Counted from the stretch's first letter, positions 24,665-37,559 are shown. The stretch is 64,000 nt of DNA from Aselliscus stoliczkanus (GCA_033961575.1 CM066736.1:76098852-76162851); one strand, 5' to 3'. A program made the numbers and translations. The notes: a model not told the origin generated them from the letters alone.

Positions 24665-25004
24665 GAGTATAACTATTGCATTGTGTTGTACACCTGAAAC
24701 TAATAAAAATAAAAAAATAAAAAAAGAATAAACATTAATACTTTCATCAAAAAAAAAAAGATTAAGAACATATATTATAATTATTAAAGGAACCACTTAA
24801 AAAATAACACATAAAGATACAATCAAAAAGCCAAGATAAATTTAAATGGAACACTAAAAAATATTCATAATCCAAGGAATGCAAGAAAAGAGAAACAAAG
24901 TAAAAAAGAGGTGACAAAGAGAAAACAATTAAGATAGTGCACTATTTCACACCATATAAGTAAATACATTAAATATACATGACCTAAACGATTGGTCAAA
25001 AAAT

Positions 25005-25200
25005 GTTATTGCAAAGGGTCAAATAATAAATATTTTAGGCTTTTCAGGCAATACAGTGTCTGCTGCTACTACTACTCAACTTTGCCAATGTACCATGAAA
25101 GTAACTCTAGATAATACATCAATGAATGGACATGGCTGCAATAAAACTTCACTTATAAAAACAGAGAGCAGGCTGTTGTTTGCTGATCCTGTATCTAAAT
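25005..25200 (+). mobile_element. hAT-Charlie-type nonautonomous element, decayed
   Basis: Contains 'GGGTCAAATAATAAATATTTTAGGCTTTTCAGGC', 'CTACTACTCAACTTTGCC', 'CAATGAATGGACATGGCTGCAATAAAACTTCA' and 'TTTGCTGATCCTG', the usual order for this mammalian element. The ends have decayed. Confidence 0.75.
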
Positions 25201-25406
25201 ATATCAATTAAAGACAAAGACTGTAAGATTATATTAAAAAACATAACTTCAGGATTCAATTCAGGATTCTTCTATTGAGCCTTCTCTGTCCCTTTAAGGT
25301 AAAGAATAAATGTCCCTCCTAAATATAAATATTCCTACAATAGCATACACTGTAAGTTTATTTTGTTTTCTGTACTGCGTTTATTTTTGAAACAGAAAAG
25401 GTGGTG

Positions 25407-25886
25407 TTTTTTTTTTAAATTCTTTTATTGTGAAGTAAACATTTTTTTTTAAATGAGCTTCCGGTGTACAACACAGTGCATTAGTTATACTTTTTACCCC
25501 TCAAAGTGACAACCCCCGTCCCCCAGTTCGCCACCCCACTCCTCCCCCACCATGTCATACATATCTATTACAATTCCCTTGACTCCCTTCCACAGTATAC
25601 TCCGCATCCCGTGACTATCTATATATTCAATTACAGTTGGCACACAATATCATACAACATCAGCTTCAGGTGTGCAGTGCAGTGATCAAGCCTCTACTCC
25701 ATCTATGAAATGGTCTCCCTAACAAGACATGTGACCATCTGACACTCCACAAAAATATTTTACAACATTATTAATTATATTCCCTGAACTGTCTTTCATA
25801 TCCCTGTGGCAACATTGTAGTTACCTATTTATGTTGTCTAATCCCTTCCCCTTATCCCCAATCCCCACCCCACTCCCAACCAGCAT
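25407..25886 (-). mobile_element. 5'-truncated HAL1/L1 3' end
   Basis: The minus strand matches the 3' part of the HAL1 at 23795-24720, including 'GTTGTACACCGGAAGCTC', 'GCCAACTGTAATTGAATATA' and 'CTTGTTAGGGAGACCA'. It ends in an A-rich tail (T run at 25407-25418). It could come from the parental L1 or from a HAL1, because both would share this 3' UTR. Confidence 0.85.
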
Positions 25887-26197
25887 TATATTCCAATGAT
25901 CTCAATAAATACTTGGAATATTAGATGACATGGGCATACCTTTCTTCAGTGTGCTAGTCATGCAAGGTGAAAAATTTAAAAACCAAACAAACAAAAAAAC
26001 TCGTATCTACTCTCCAAAAACTACCATTGAAATAATATTTATTTAAATGCATTGTAAATGTTTGTTTTCTAATAACATGCCTTTTCCTCATAGCAAAGTA
26101 GATAATGTACTGCATTATATAGTGGATGAGCACATTTGGGGTCTACTTTCTAGAAAAGATGAAGTGCCACTGTCCCCAACAAATTTATAATCTAGTA

Positions 26198-26259
26198 CAG
26201 GGGTCGGCAAACTGCAGATCTTTGGGTACGTTTTCCATCTCAAAAGTTTGCTGACCCTG
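26198..26259. mobile_element. 62-bp hAT mini-element with 8-bp target duplication
   Basis: Ends CAGGGGTCGGCAAACT and AGTTTGCTGACCCTG are inverted repeats. The flanks are ATCTAGTA (26190-26197) and ATCTAGCA (26260-26267), as expected for hAT elements. Almost the whole interior is lost. Confidence 0.85.
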
Positions 26260-26579
26260 ATCTAGCAGAAAACTCAAAAAATACATAATAAACTTAATGC
26301 ATCTCCATCTATGTTATGCTTATAATTTAATTTTCAAATTCTAACAATATCATCTGACTATTACAGAGACAATTGAAGGATATCTGGTAGAATATGTGAC
26401 TCAAAGACAGTTTTTTGGAGAGATAAAATATTAGAGTCAGGTAGAACTCCAATGTTTATTTCAAAATAGATGGTTGAAGGTAACACCTTCCTTATCACAA
26501 AAAAACCGACACTTGGATTAATCCCACATGCTAAGACATAGCAGTTTACCTTGCCAAACATTCATCATAAAAGGAATGG

Positions 26580-26665
26580 ATTTCATTAAACCTGAGGTCA
26601 TCAAAATATGGCCTGTAGGCCAAATTCTGGCATTTTTCTGGAGACTGCCAATCTGACTATAAAAT
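26580..26665. repeat. hAT-like scrap
   Basis: 'CCTGAGGTCATCAAAATATGGCCTGTAGGCCAAATTCTGG' resembles the end region of the same hAT group. A similar scrap lies at 38775-38825. Confidence 0.45.
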
Positions 26666-26681
26666 TTATATAGAAATGCAA

Positions 26682-26685
<4 letters not shown>

Positions 26686-26720
<35 letters not shown>
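26686..26720. repeat. (CA)n microsatellite
   Basis: Seventeen or so CA units. Confidence 0.97.
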
Positions 26721-26721
<1 letters not shown>

Positions 26722-26744
26722 CATAGCCAAAACAATTTATAAAA

Positions 26745-27938
26745 AGAACAAAGCTGACAGACCTGTCGTATGTGATTTGAAGACTTACTATAAGGCTTCA
26801 GCAATCAATCCAGTGTGGTATTCGCATAAGGTAACAATCCAGAAATAGACACACACTGTATGTTCAATTGATTTTCTACAAAGGTACCAGGTACTGGGGA
26901 AGGAATAGTCTTTTCAACCAATGGAGCTGAAACAACTGAATTTCCAAACAGAAATACATTAACTTCAACCAATTCCTCACTACACATACAAAAACTACCT
27001 CAAAATGGAACATAGATTTAAATGTTGGAACTCAACTCATAAAGCTACTGGAAAAAAATCACTAGAAATAAATATTTTATATCTTTTAGTTAGGCAAAGA
27101 TATGTTATATAGGGGAAAAAAGAACAAAACATTAAAGAAAAAATATAGCAGACTGTACTATCCAAAGATGGCCACACCAATATATATCCTATCCTACATG
27201 TACTTCTTAAAATGTGACATTGACTCTCCTTCAAATGTCATTTGTTCTCTCCCCATGAACCTGAAACCTGTAAAACTGCTTTTGTAACTTAAATATAATG
27301 AAGCAAAAGTGATGCTGAGTTTAAGGCTAAGTCATAAAGGATGTGGCTTTGGAGCCCTGAGCCCACCACATAACAAGTCCAACTACCTTAAAATCAGTAT
27401 GCTAGAGAAACTACATAGAATTAGGAGAGGTGCCCCAGCTATTCCAACATACATCTATTCAAGTACTCCAAACCAGATGCCATGCATGTGAATGAGTCTT
27501 CCAAAGATTCCAGCCCTCAGTTTCCAAGCTGCACCAGCCAATGTCGAATAGAGCAGTAATGGTCTATTCTGGGCAAGCCCTTCCCAAGACTGCAGATTCA
27601 TGCAAAGTAAATACTATTGTTGTTTTCAGACACTACATTTTGAGTGTTTTCTTACACAACATTAGGTAACTATACATTGATAAAAAGTGCTTCATCAAAA
27701 TTAAAAGCCTTTTGCTCTTTGAAAGACTCAACTGAGAAAATGAAAAAGCAAGCCACACACTCACAGAAAATATCTGCACATATATATGTGATGAAGCACT
27801 TGCATTCGGAATATGTAAATAACTTAGAACTCAAAAATAAGAAATACAATTAAATGAGAAAAAAATTTCAACAGACATTCCATGAAAAAGAAAAGAAGGA
27901 TACATACAGGTACATATACATATAAACACAAATACGTG

Positions 27939-27984
<46 letters not shown>

Positions 27985-28575
27985 AATGAGCAAAAAGTCC
28001 ATGAAAAAACGTTCAACATCATTAATCTTTAGGGAAGTGCAAATTAAAACCACAATGAGGTGCCACTACACATATACCAGAATGCCTAAAAGTAAATAGA
28101 ATGATAATACCAAGTGAATATGACAATGACAATAATATGAAATGACAATACCAAGTGACAATACAGAGCTCCTGGAACTCTTCCATATCTGGTGGGCATA
28201 CAAAATGGTACAGTCACTTTAGAAAAGAGTTGGGCAGTTTCCTATAAAGTTAAACATAAACTTACCATTAAGACCCAGCAATTCTATCCCTAGGTGTCTA
28301 CCCAAGAGAAATGAAAACATATGTCCATTTATATGAATTGTAGAAAAGCCAAAATTATAGTGACAAACAGTAGATTAGTGATTGCTTGGGGCCTGGGATG
28401 GGAGAAGGGAACTGACTGCAAAGGAGAAAAGGAGATGTTTTAGGGAACAGAGAAATATTCTATATCTTGATTGTGGTTATAGTCACATGACTATAAACAT
28501 CTGTCAAGACTCATCAAACTGTATACTTAAAACAGGTGATGTTCATTAAATATAAATAAAGCTGTCTTTACATAT
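26745..28575 (+). mobile_element. Old L1 (ORF2 end and 3' UTR), split by an LTR and a CA repeat
   Basis: ORF2-type sequence at 26745-27110 resumes at 27675 ('CTTCATCAAAATTAAAAGCC') and runs to a 3' UTR with 'GATTAGTGATTGCTTGGGGCCTGGGATGGG' and 'AAACTGTATACTTAAAACAGGTG'. A (CA)n tract occupies 27949-27980. It has stops throughout. Confidence 0.85.
27140..27672 (+). mobile_element. MLT1-like LTR (ERVL-MaLR) in the L1
   Basis: The sequence order follows MLT1-type LTRs: 'CCAAAGATGGCCACACCAATATATATCC', 'GAAGCAAAAGTGATGCTGAG', 'ACTATTGTTGTTTTCAGACACTACATTTTGAG' and 'ACACAACATTAGGTAACTA'. It separates two collinear L1 parts. No target duplication is safely visible. Confidence 0.65.
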
Positions 28576-29589
28576 CCTAATAAATTGTAAAAGGTTTTCA
28601 ACTTTCCTTCTTTCTTGTGCCCTCTTTTATCTCTTCTTTTCAAACTGCCCTGTGGACTTGTTCCTGACAAATTCATAACAACTGAAAATTATTATTTTGA
28701 AGCAGACACGAGAACTTTCTCTGAATAAAAAGATGTTTTGGAATGCCCTTCCGATGCAAAAGTCACAGATAAAACAGTTTTATATTGCTACTGCCATATT
28801 AGTTAATAAGTTAAAATGTGTATGTAATGCTTTGCGAACTATAAAAATTTAAATATTACTAATGTAATATGCATATTACCTGTGATCTTACTTTCAAAAT
28901 TCAAATTTAAGAAAAAAAATTTCTGTGAAAGAAGGAAGGAAGGAAAAAGGGAGCTGTCTTTGAAAAAGAATGTACACCTGTCCCCCTCCCAAAAGCAGTT
29001 CTCAACAAATTAGTAATTTAATTCCCACCAATTATTAGGGAAAATCTGAGTATTACCATAATGGAAATTTCTTTAGGAAGGAAAGACATTTATATTTACA
29101 GTTCATCTTAAATGTATATTAACTGGAGGCAGAGGGAGAGGTTGACTAGCAGAAAAAAAATAGCAATAATACTAAACCAACAATAAATGCAAGAGATAAA
29201 TAATCTAGGACAGATTAAGACAAATAAGAGTCTGTATGTCACATTCATAGAATTTAGGGATCCCAAAAGAATAAACTGTTGTGAAAACTCTGCATTCCGT
29301 GCAAAATTCTACACAGCCCACCATTTAAGAACCACTGCTCTCATATAAACTTAGGTTGATAATTAAGAAAACTAAGTACTATATATAAAAACTGACCAAT
29401 CGTTCTTGTACACCGTTCTTGTACCTGAGTTTTCATCCACCCATCAGCCACAGCAGAAACTTGAATCATCCCTGAATTTTTCTTTTCTCTCAATAACATA
29501 TAATACTTACTATAAGTAATATTTATTATACTATTATACTTGTTATATATAGTATATACTTATATTATACTTAGAATATAATATTATAG

Positions 29590-29705
29590 TTACTATAATA
29601 TTTATCATCTAAAATTCTCATTAGACTATAAATTGTATTTCACTCAACATTATACCCCTAGCACTTAACACCTGAGAAACAATAAATGTTGAATGAATGT
29701 AAGAA
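29590..29705 (+). repeat. L2 3' end
   Basis: 'TTAGACTATAAATTGTATTTC...CCCTAGCACTTAACACCTGAGAAACAATAAATGTTGAATGAATG' is a typical L2 terminus. Confidence 0.75.
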
Positions 29706-31224
29706 TTAAGAGCTAATAAATAATAGTTGCTTGGAATAGTTCAACTAAGCACTTACTTATTGATAGTTTTGGGTACGTGCCTTACCAAGGTGTGAACAAA
29801 TACATCACAAATTATATTACAACAATTTCAAATGCAGAAAAGTATAATTGATTAGCCTTCACGTTACTGAAATTAACTTGATCTTTTAAGACATCATAAA
29901 TGTCAAGATCTGTTTTCATTCAGTACACAGGAAATATGTATGCATTATATATGGAGACAATGGCCCTCATCAGTGGTTTTAAAGTTATGAAGAATGTTAC
30001 TTCTGTTTATAGATGTGGGTTGGTAAGTTATCCAGGAATTTAAACAATAAGCAGATGGTTTCTTTTCAAATTGACAGCAGTCATCTGGCTCTAAAGAACA
30101 GTATTTTTGTAAATATATGTTTTGTCATGTTCTATCCAATGTGACAGGATGAAATAACATACTGTCTTTTGTTCTAATTTTCCTCTTTGATAATAATAAA
30201 ACTGAAGAAAAGCATTGGGGATTTTCCCCCCACAATGTTATCTTCTTGCACTAAGGCTCAAAACAAACTAAGAAAGAGTATCAACAAACAAACAAATACA
30301 CAAATGCTGAGATTTAGAGTTAGGCTTTACTTCTGTTTCACAACAAAATAATAAGAGTTGAGTCACTCTTCCTTTCAGCTGAGTGTTCTCAACCATTAAC
30401 CAGTGATAATATCAAATATTATAATAATTGATACTGTTTAACTTCAAATTCAAAAGTGGGGAATAAGGAATTATATCTAATTTGGCCTTTCATTTAATTA
30501 GCATATAAAGGATTAGCATATGTAATAAGTAATTGTTAAATGACTATACAATGTCCCTCTCTCCTTCCTTCACTTCCTTTCTCTATTCTAAGAAAATGCT
30601 GATTTTGTTTAAGTAATGCACCTTCTTTTACAAGGCTATAGATTAACTAAATTAATAACGTTAATCCCATTCCACTTGTCCGTATCTTTTTTTAGATATA
30701 GGATTATGATACCAGAGATGAAGGAGGCCATTTCATAACAATAAAAGGATCAATTCAACAAAAGGAGATAACAAACAAATGTTTATGAATCGAAAAACAG
30801 AGATTCAAACACGAGTTAAAAATTGATGCAACTATATGAACAAATAAGACAAATCTACGACTATAGTCAGAGATTTCAATGCCCCTCTACAATAACTGAT
30901 ACAGAGATCAATAAAGATGTGAGCATAGAAGAACCCTACCAATCAACTTGACCTAATTGATCTTTATAGAGCACAACACTAACCAAAAGCAGAATACACA
31001 TGCTTTTCATATCCATACAAAACATTTCTCAAGACAGACTATAATCTGGAAAAAAGGAAAGAAGGCATTAATTGCCATTATTAGGAATGAGATACTATCA
31101 CTGAAAAATCTTCAGAAATTAAAAGGTTAATCAGGGAATATATGAACAATTTTATGCCAATTAATTTCACAACTTAAATGAAATGGACATCTTGGAAGAC
31201 ACAAACTACCAAGGCTTATACAAA

Positions 31225-31345
31225 AAGAAATACATTAGGTGGCTAAGCACACAATGGAGTACACAGATGTTGTATTATAAAGTGGTACACCTGAAATTTA
31301 TATAATGTTATTAACCAATGTTACCCCAATAAACTGAATTTTTAA
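31225..31345 (+). mobile_element. Very short L1 3' end inserted in the older L1
   Basis: 'GTGGTACACCTGAAATTTATATAATGTTATTAACCAATGTTACCCCAATAAA' is a standard L1 3' terminus. It falls within the older ORF2 sequence. Confidence 0.75.
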
Positions 31346-31377
31346 AAACTGGAAGGATGGATGGGAGGAATGGGGGG

Positions 31378-31445
31378 GAGGAAGGAAGGAAGGAAGGAAG
31401 GAAGGAAGGAAGGAAGGAAGGAAGGAAGGAAGGAAGGAAGGAAGG
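31378..31445. repeat. (GGAA)n microsatellite
   Basis: Uninterrupted GAAG units for about 68 bp. It follows the tail of the short L1 insertion, from which it may have grown. Confidence 0.97.
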
Positions 31446-33774
31446 CCTACATAACCCTATGTCTATTAAAAAAAAATAATTGAAATAGTAGTTAAGCATC
31501 TTCCCACAAAGAAAATTCCCAGTCCAGATGGCTTCACTGGTAAATTCTTACATTTGAGGAAGTAATAATTCCAATTCTACACACTCTTCCAGAAACTTGA
31601 AAAGAATTTGACTTATTCAAAGAGGGCAGTGTTACCCTGACAGCAAAACTAGAAAAAAACATTATAAGAAAACTACAGACCAATATCTCACATGAACATA
31701 GATATAAATATGCTTAAAATTTAAACAGATTGAATTCAACAACATATAAAAACAACAATACATCAAGTGGGGTTTATTCCAGGATGCAAGATTAGTTTAA
31801 CATTCAAACATCAAACAATGTAATTCACCCTATTATACTAAGAAAACCACATGATCATCTCTATAGGAATGGAAGAAACACTGGACAGCATCTAACATCT
31901 AATCCTGATTATAAAAACTAGGAATACAAGGTAGCTTTCTCAATGAAAATAGGGCATCTACAAAAAAATCTGTAGCTAACATATTTAAGGGGGAAAAAGA
32001 AATTGAATATATTTCCCCTAAGATCAGGAACAAGACGTCAGCTCAATTTATAGTCAGTATTACAGTGGAAGTCCTATCAAGTGTAATAATGCAAAGAAAA
32101 GAAAGAAAGGCACTCAGACTGGAAAGGAAGAAATAAAATGGTCTCTTTTTTTTCAGATGACATTCTAATAACAGCTAAAAAAAAAATCAATAAACAACAC
32201 TTTTACATTCTAGAAAATGCAAAACTATGAAGACAGTTAAAAGACCAGTAGTTGCCAGGAACTGGTAAATAAATAGCAAACAGAGGAATTTTAGGGCAAT
32301 GAAGCTATTCCATATGATACTGTAATGGTGGATACATGGCATTTATCAAAATCCACAAAGAGCATACCCTAATGTAAATTATGGATGTTAGTTAATAGTG
32401 CATACATAAAGGTTCATCAAATAACAATAATAATTGTAATAAATGTGCCACACTAATGCAAGATGTTAATAGGAGAAAGGGAAAGAGGAGAATATGGGAA
32501 CTATACATACTTTCTGCTCAGTTTTTCTATAAAGTTACATCTGCTCTGAAAATTAAGTCTAGTTTTAAAAAGCATATACACACAACCTAAAAAGGAAAAA
32601 GAAAATGGAAGGTTATATACCAAGATAAAAAAATAAAAGAAAAAATCCACTCTAACAAAACACATGAATTAGAAATAGCACTTATTATACAATCAGATTA
32701 ATTTAATAAATACAAAAAATGGATGAAGTTAGATGACTCTAACTACATGCATTTAACTCACCTAAAACATGTAACAGCTACTCATTTCGTATTAGGGTAC
32801 CACGAGCCATTAATGCTGACTCTAATATCCAGAAACACAGTCTAATCTTTATAGGCCACAGAAAGGAGAGTAAGGAAAGAAGGGGGCAAACAGAAGGAGC
32901 AACTGTGAATATTTAAGGTCATTCCTTTTCTATTATGTCAGAATTTCAGTCATTATTTCCAAAGTATCAACAGAACATTACTTTCAAGGAGCTATGTCCT
33001 AACTTCTATTCATCCAGATCCTCCCAGAAAAACAGAAATAGCAAATGTATGTCCCTCAGCCCCATCACTTATGGTGATTATCATGAAATTTACTGACAAG
33101 CATGAAAGCAAAAGTCCTATGAACCAAAGATTGCAGAGTGCAAGGATCTAAATAGCCTGAGTTCTTGATGGCATCCCTGAATCCTGGAACTGCTACTCTC
33201 AAAACTCCCTGTAACTTGCTTTAAAAAGTAAATGTACTTACGCTTTGTCACTAGTAGTTGGGTATCCAGCTACTTATATTCAAATGAATCTATAACCCCA
33301 GTGAAAAACTTGCCTCAGAATTTGTTAAAATAAAATCTTTACCTTGGAGTAGAGCTCCACATTTATTCATCATTCCTAAATATTCTAGATTCTACATGTA
33401 TGAAGAATTATGAAATACAGTAGTTTCCTAAATATTTATACTTTATTATTTCAGGGCTCATTTTGTCCAAAAAAAGAATGTAAACAGTTTTATATTATTT
33501 GACAAAAAGAATAAGGAACATGTATCAACAAAAATAAACTCTGCTGATAATACAAACCTTGCTGTTCCTTTCAACTATACCGTAACACTAGTAAGTTTTC
33601 TTAAGGAAAGCAGAACTTATAAGTTAAAAAATCAGAAAGTAAAAAGATGCAAAAGCCACAGATATTCGCAATGTTAAGGTATAACCCTAAGAAAAATAAA
33701 CTTAAAGCTGTTTAATATCCAAAGAAAGAAAAGCATGGGCATTTGGAAGAAATAATTTATTGGGGTTTCTTAGA

Positions 33775-34120
33775 ACCAACTTGAAGCTTCCGTGCCACAC
33801 AGTATTCCAGAATAGGAATATACAATTTACTCATCTATTCAACTGCTGATGGATCCTTGAGTTGAATTGAATTTTTATAATTATGATCATGCTTCTCTAA
33901 ATATTCTTGTTGGTTTCTCAGGACAGGTACACTCAGGTAAAATTTTCTCTAGTAATATTAAAGGATGGATTGATGAGTTGTAAGACGTGTGTATGTCCAA
34001 CTTTATAAAAAAGTACCAAATTGTTTCCCAAAGTGGTTGTACTAATTTGCACTCCTACCAGTAAGAAATAGCAATTTTCATTATTTCCTAGTGATATTTT
34101 TCTAAGGGTTAACAAAAGAA
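33775..34120 (-). mobile_element. Old L1 3' region
   Basis: The plus strand reads 'TTTACTCATCTATTCAACTGCTGATGGATCC...CCCAAAGTGGTTGTACTAATTTGCACTCC', the reverse complement of a conserved L1 ORF2/3' segment. Confidence 0.75.
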
Positions 34121-37100
34121 TGTTCATCAAGTACTCTAAAAGTATCTGAAGATATCTGAAAGATTATTCATTTCTTCAATAAATATTTACTGACTAGCTA
34201 CTTAATGGTACCATACGTGGTATGGTGATAACTCAGTAATCAAAAGCATTTCCTTAGCCTTCTGTTGGTAGCAAGAAATTCAGACACTTGTCCTGCTAAA
34301 GTCTCTCATATTACAAATAAAAGAAACCCAAAAGAATGAAAAATGGTATTCAGAGAGTTGAAACAGCTGGAACAAAGATCTAGAGTCAAAAGAGTAGAAA
34401 GTTTAAAGGAAATATTTGTATGTGCATATGCACACACATGCAATCATACATGCTAACATGCATACCCATACGTGCATAATTAAAACGAGGACGAAAAGGT
34501 GTCATCAAAGTGTAGAGAGGTGACAGATTTGATTCCCAACTCTAATATTCTTTTTTTTACCGTGTCATTTTATTTTTATATTTCAGTTCATGACTTAATG
34601 GATAGCTTTCATTTGATAATCAACTGTTATTGCTTAGCAAAAATATGAATTAGAAGTAGTCAATCTCTTAAATGTTCTTGTACGCTTCATTTACATATCA
34701 TAGAAAGCATTTTATTTCTCTATTACCATCCTTTACCTGTTACTCCTTTTAAAGGCTCATTTTCAGTTGTGTCATCCTGGGATACTATTATAATTAATTG
34801 CCTTGAGTTATTCAAAGGAAAACTATGTCAATGAAAAAATTAAATTATATTATAATTCAATAGATTTCTTCTTTTACAAGTCATGAAATAGATTTTTAAC
34901 ACAAAAATTTACATTTTGCATGCATTTAAGATGATGGGTTTTGTTTCAGGAATAACATTAATAGGAAATTATAAAAGGTTAGAAGCCAAGAGTTGTACTA
35001 TCCAACTATATCTATGTAACAAATTCAGAGAAGAACTGGGGCTAGACATAGTAAAACCAAAGTGAGAATCTAGATCCAGCATGACCAGACAGAGTACTTA
35101 TTTGCCTATTTGGATTTAAGAAATGGGGAACGTCCCTTTCACCTCCAAAACAGATCTTCATTTCCTCTCACAGTGCCTGAAACCACATTTGCATTATTGT
35201 ATTCTGTTGGACATTTCAGGATTTTTCATTCATTAACAAACATTTGCATTAAATTGCAAATATCTCTGGACACAGGAAACTTATGAACGATTAGCTGACA
35301 AGGATAGGCACCTGAAGAAAAACAGAAATAGGAACAGAGATGCTGAAAAAGAAGGTTGGAGAGTACCAAGCAATAAAGTTACCTACTTCATCATTTTACA
35401 GATATCTGGCCCTAACCAGTAGGAAGAAACAACACGGCTACCTTTAACTGACTGAAAATTTCAACCACTGAAAATCAATATACTAAATTGTATAAAGTTT
35501 TATTTGTGTGTGTTTATTTATTGTTCTACCTTTTCAGAATGCTCTACCAAATTACTCATTTCTTACTACATTGGAATATCATACAAGTTCAATTCCACAC
35601 GTAATTTATAATGGGAGAAAAAAAACTAGAGATGAAAACAGAGGTCATAAAAATAAAAAGTGACGTGTCAGATACTGAAATGCCAGTGCCACAAACCTGG
35701 AGGTCATGAGTCTTGATTACTCCCCAGAAAAGCCTGCTTATGGAGACTGTGTGGCTGGCACCCATGGAGCAAGTAACTTGGAATGAATGGAGCCCTTAGT
35801 ATTTTGTATTAATTGAAGTAAGACATTTAAGAATCTGGCACTTCCACTGGTTGGTTCACACTAATTGAACACAATACTAAACATTATCCTCAGACACCAA
35901 ACTAAAATATTTAACAGCCTATAAACAGTGCTTCAATATTGAATTCTTTGTCTTATTTAAGTCGAAAGGAAACAGATTACCTTGTTATGGTTTTAACAAA
36001 ATAAACAGGAACTGGAAAAAATCCAAAACTGCTCAATCAGTGTTGCTTTCTACCAGACTTGGGCTATTAATAAATGCATCGTAAATGAACTTAAGCCTTT
36101 TTTATCTACACTTGTACATGTGTTCTTAAAAAGAATGTAATAGATCCTAATTCTTAATCATTCCCCTTAATTCCACAATTTCTCACCATTTCCTGTACTA
36201 GTTTGCTTCTGCTGTTGACTTTTATTTCCATCATAAATTACTCTAATAAGAATTCAGAATCCAAACATAAATTTTATAAACAAACACATACAGTATATAT
36301 GCCTAGTTAGTAATTAAAACCAGCCTTCTTTAAATGTAATGTTTCCTTTCTAGTACTTCCAAATATGCAGTCTATACTTCATAGGGACTTTATTTTATTA
36401 GCAATTTTAACACAAAAATGAAAAATGTGTCTTTTAAAAACCATCAGGTTCTTAGGGTAAAATCAATGAGTCTCTTTCTCCCACAAGTGTGTGTTATATA
36501 TAATGTGCTATATGATAAAAAAAAAAACAAGATAGCAGCTCCAAATCTATACACTGTTAGCAAGGACTAAATTTCCTTCTTAAAAAAAAAAAAACAAAGC
36601 AAAACAAAAATACAGTATATTTTTTGCTAGAAAGTTAAATAATGTAATTGTTTAACTGTGGTCTTTCAAAGTGTCATTACTTTAATGAAAGAATAATTAA
36701 CTATCAACAACTGTTATGTAAAATATTTGGCAAAAATAAAATAAAATTAAGATAAAAATTACTGATGCTACTATATATGTAAAAATATACGTTTATCTAC
36801 ATAGGCACAATTGTTCAGACCTAAAGACAGAGCCACAAAAAGTAAGTTTTAAGAGCCTACTGATAAAGATGTGGATTATAATTATTTTTCAAAGTGATCG
36901 ATAAAGACTCATTTGAATCTGTGAATTAAAATACTCTATATTTGCATAGCACTTTAAGTTTAACAAATCAGTTTTATATAAATGCTCTAGTTTAAAAGAT
37001 AATTTTTGACTATAACAAAAATAAAATGATTCATAAATAAACAAATAAAATGGTCACCTTTCATCTGTAACAGGGGTTAAAACCTCTTTTGTATCATGAC

Positions 37101-37559
37101 CCCCCTAAAATGGTTGACTTAACAACACCCCCATGAGTATTCCCAAGATTACAGGTAATTAACATCACGCTAGCTATAATTCACCCCTTTGTTTCCCACT
37201 CAAGAAATATCAGGATACAATTCAGAGAAGGAATGGTATGTTATTTTCACTAGTACAAGTTAAAATGGACCGGAGTGTATGTACCTCACGGCAGATCTCA
37301 ATACAACTGTTTAATCACACTATTTTTGAAAACAACTGATACGAAAAAATGCATGAGGGGAATGGCACTGAGTGAGAAGGTATGTGTTCCATATACTGAC
37401 TGAAAAATTTTCTTCAGGAAAAAGAATAAAACAAACTAGTATACATTTTAGAGGCTAACCCAATTATCTGCACTCAAACTGTCAGTAAAGTTTAATTTTA
37501 CATGACATTTAAATATTCTGGAGTTCTTATAATCTGCTATAATAGCCTGAGAATTGGCC
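34121..37559. other. Unique AT-rich DNA
   Basis: No gene called. A minus-strand 40-nt segment at 34737-34776 lies between a weak acceptor and a donor and reads DDTTENEPLKGVT. A 31-nt segment at 35981-36011 has good splice sites. The two are not compatible with each other in frame, so neither is annotated as an exon. Confidence 0.35.

Larger units (their letters stand above)
21474..24756 (+). mobile_element. Full-length HAL1 (half-L1) retrotransposon
   Basis: It is bounded by 16-bp duplications AAAGATTAAGAACGTA (21458-21473) and AAAGATTAAGAACATA (24757-24772), with one mismatch. Order: GC-rich 5' region (21474-22592) with 111-bp repeats; ORF1 (22593-23457, broken); first 3'-UTR-like block (about 23531-23668); relic of the ORF2 C-terminus (23671-23748); second copy of that 3' block (about 23791-23940); 3' end with 'GTTGTACACCTGAAACTAAT' and an A-rich tail. 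ORF2 (endonuclease/reverse transcriptase) is otherwise absent, which defines a HAL1. A long SINE sits at 24206-24661. Mobilisation would have needed L1 ORF2 protein in trans. Confidence 0.9.
30690..32575 (+). mobile_element. Ancient L1 (ORF2 interior to 3' UTR), interrupted
   Basis: Decayed ORF2: 'ATCAACTTGACCTAATTGATCTTTATAGAGCAC', 'GGGGTTTATTCCAGGATGCAAG' and 'CCACATGATCATCTCTATAG'. It ends in an old L1 3' UTR ('GTAGTTGCCAGGAACTGG...GATGTTAATAGGAGAAAGG'). A young L1 tail and a GAAG repeat interrupt it at 31225-31445. Confidence 0.8.

Noticed and set aside
26686..27980. Direct CA repeats that could suggest a regular array
   Set aside because: These are plain dinucleotide microsatellites; no spacer-repeat structure as in CRISPR exists anywhere in the window.
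34737..34776. 40-nt minus-strand segment reading DDTTENEPLKGVT between splice-like sites
   Set aside because: The acceptor has almost no pyrimidine tract, and the length would break the frame kept by the other candidate exons.
35981..36011. 31-nt minus-strand segment with strong acceptor and donor
   Set aside because: Its only open frame does not fit the phase of the other candidates; short splice-bounded segments arise by chance in AT-rich DNA.
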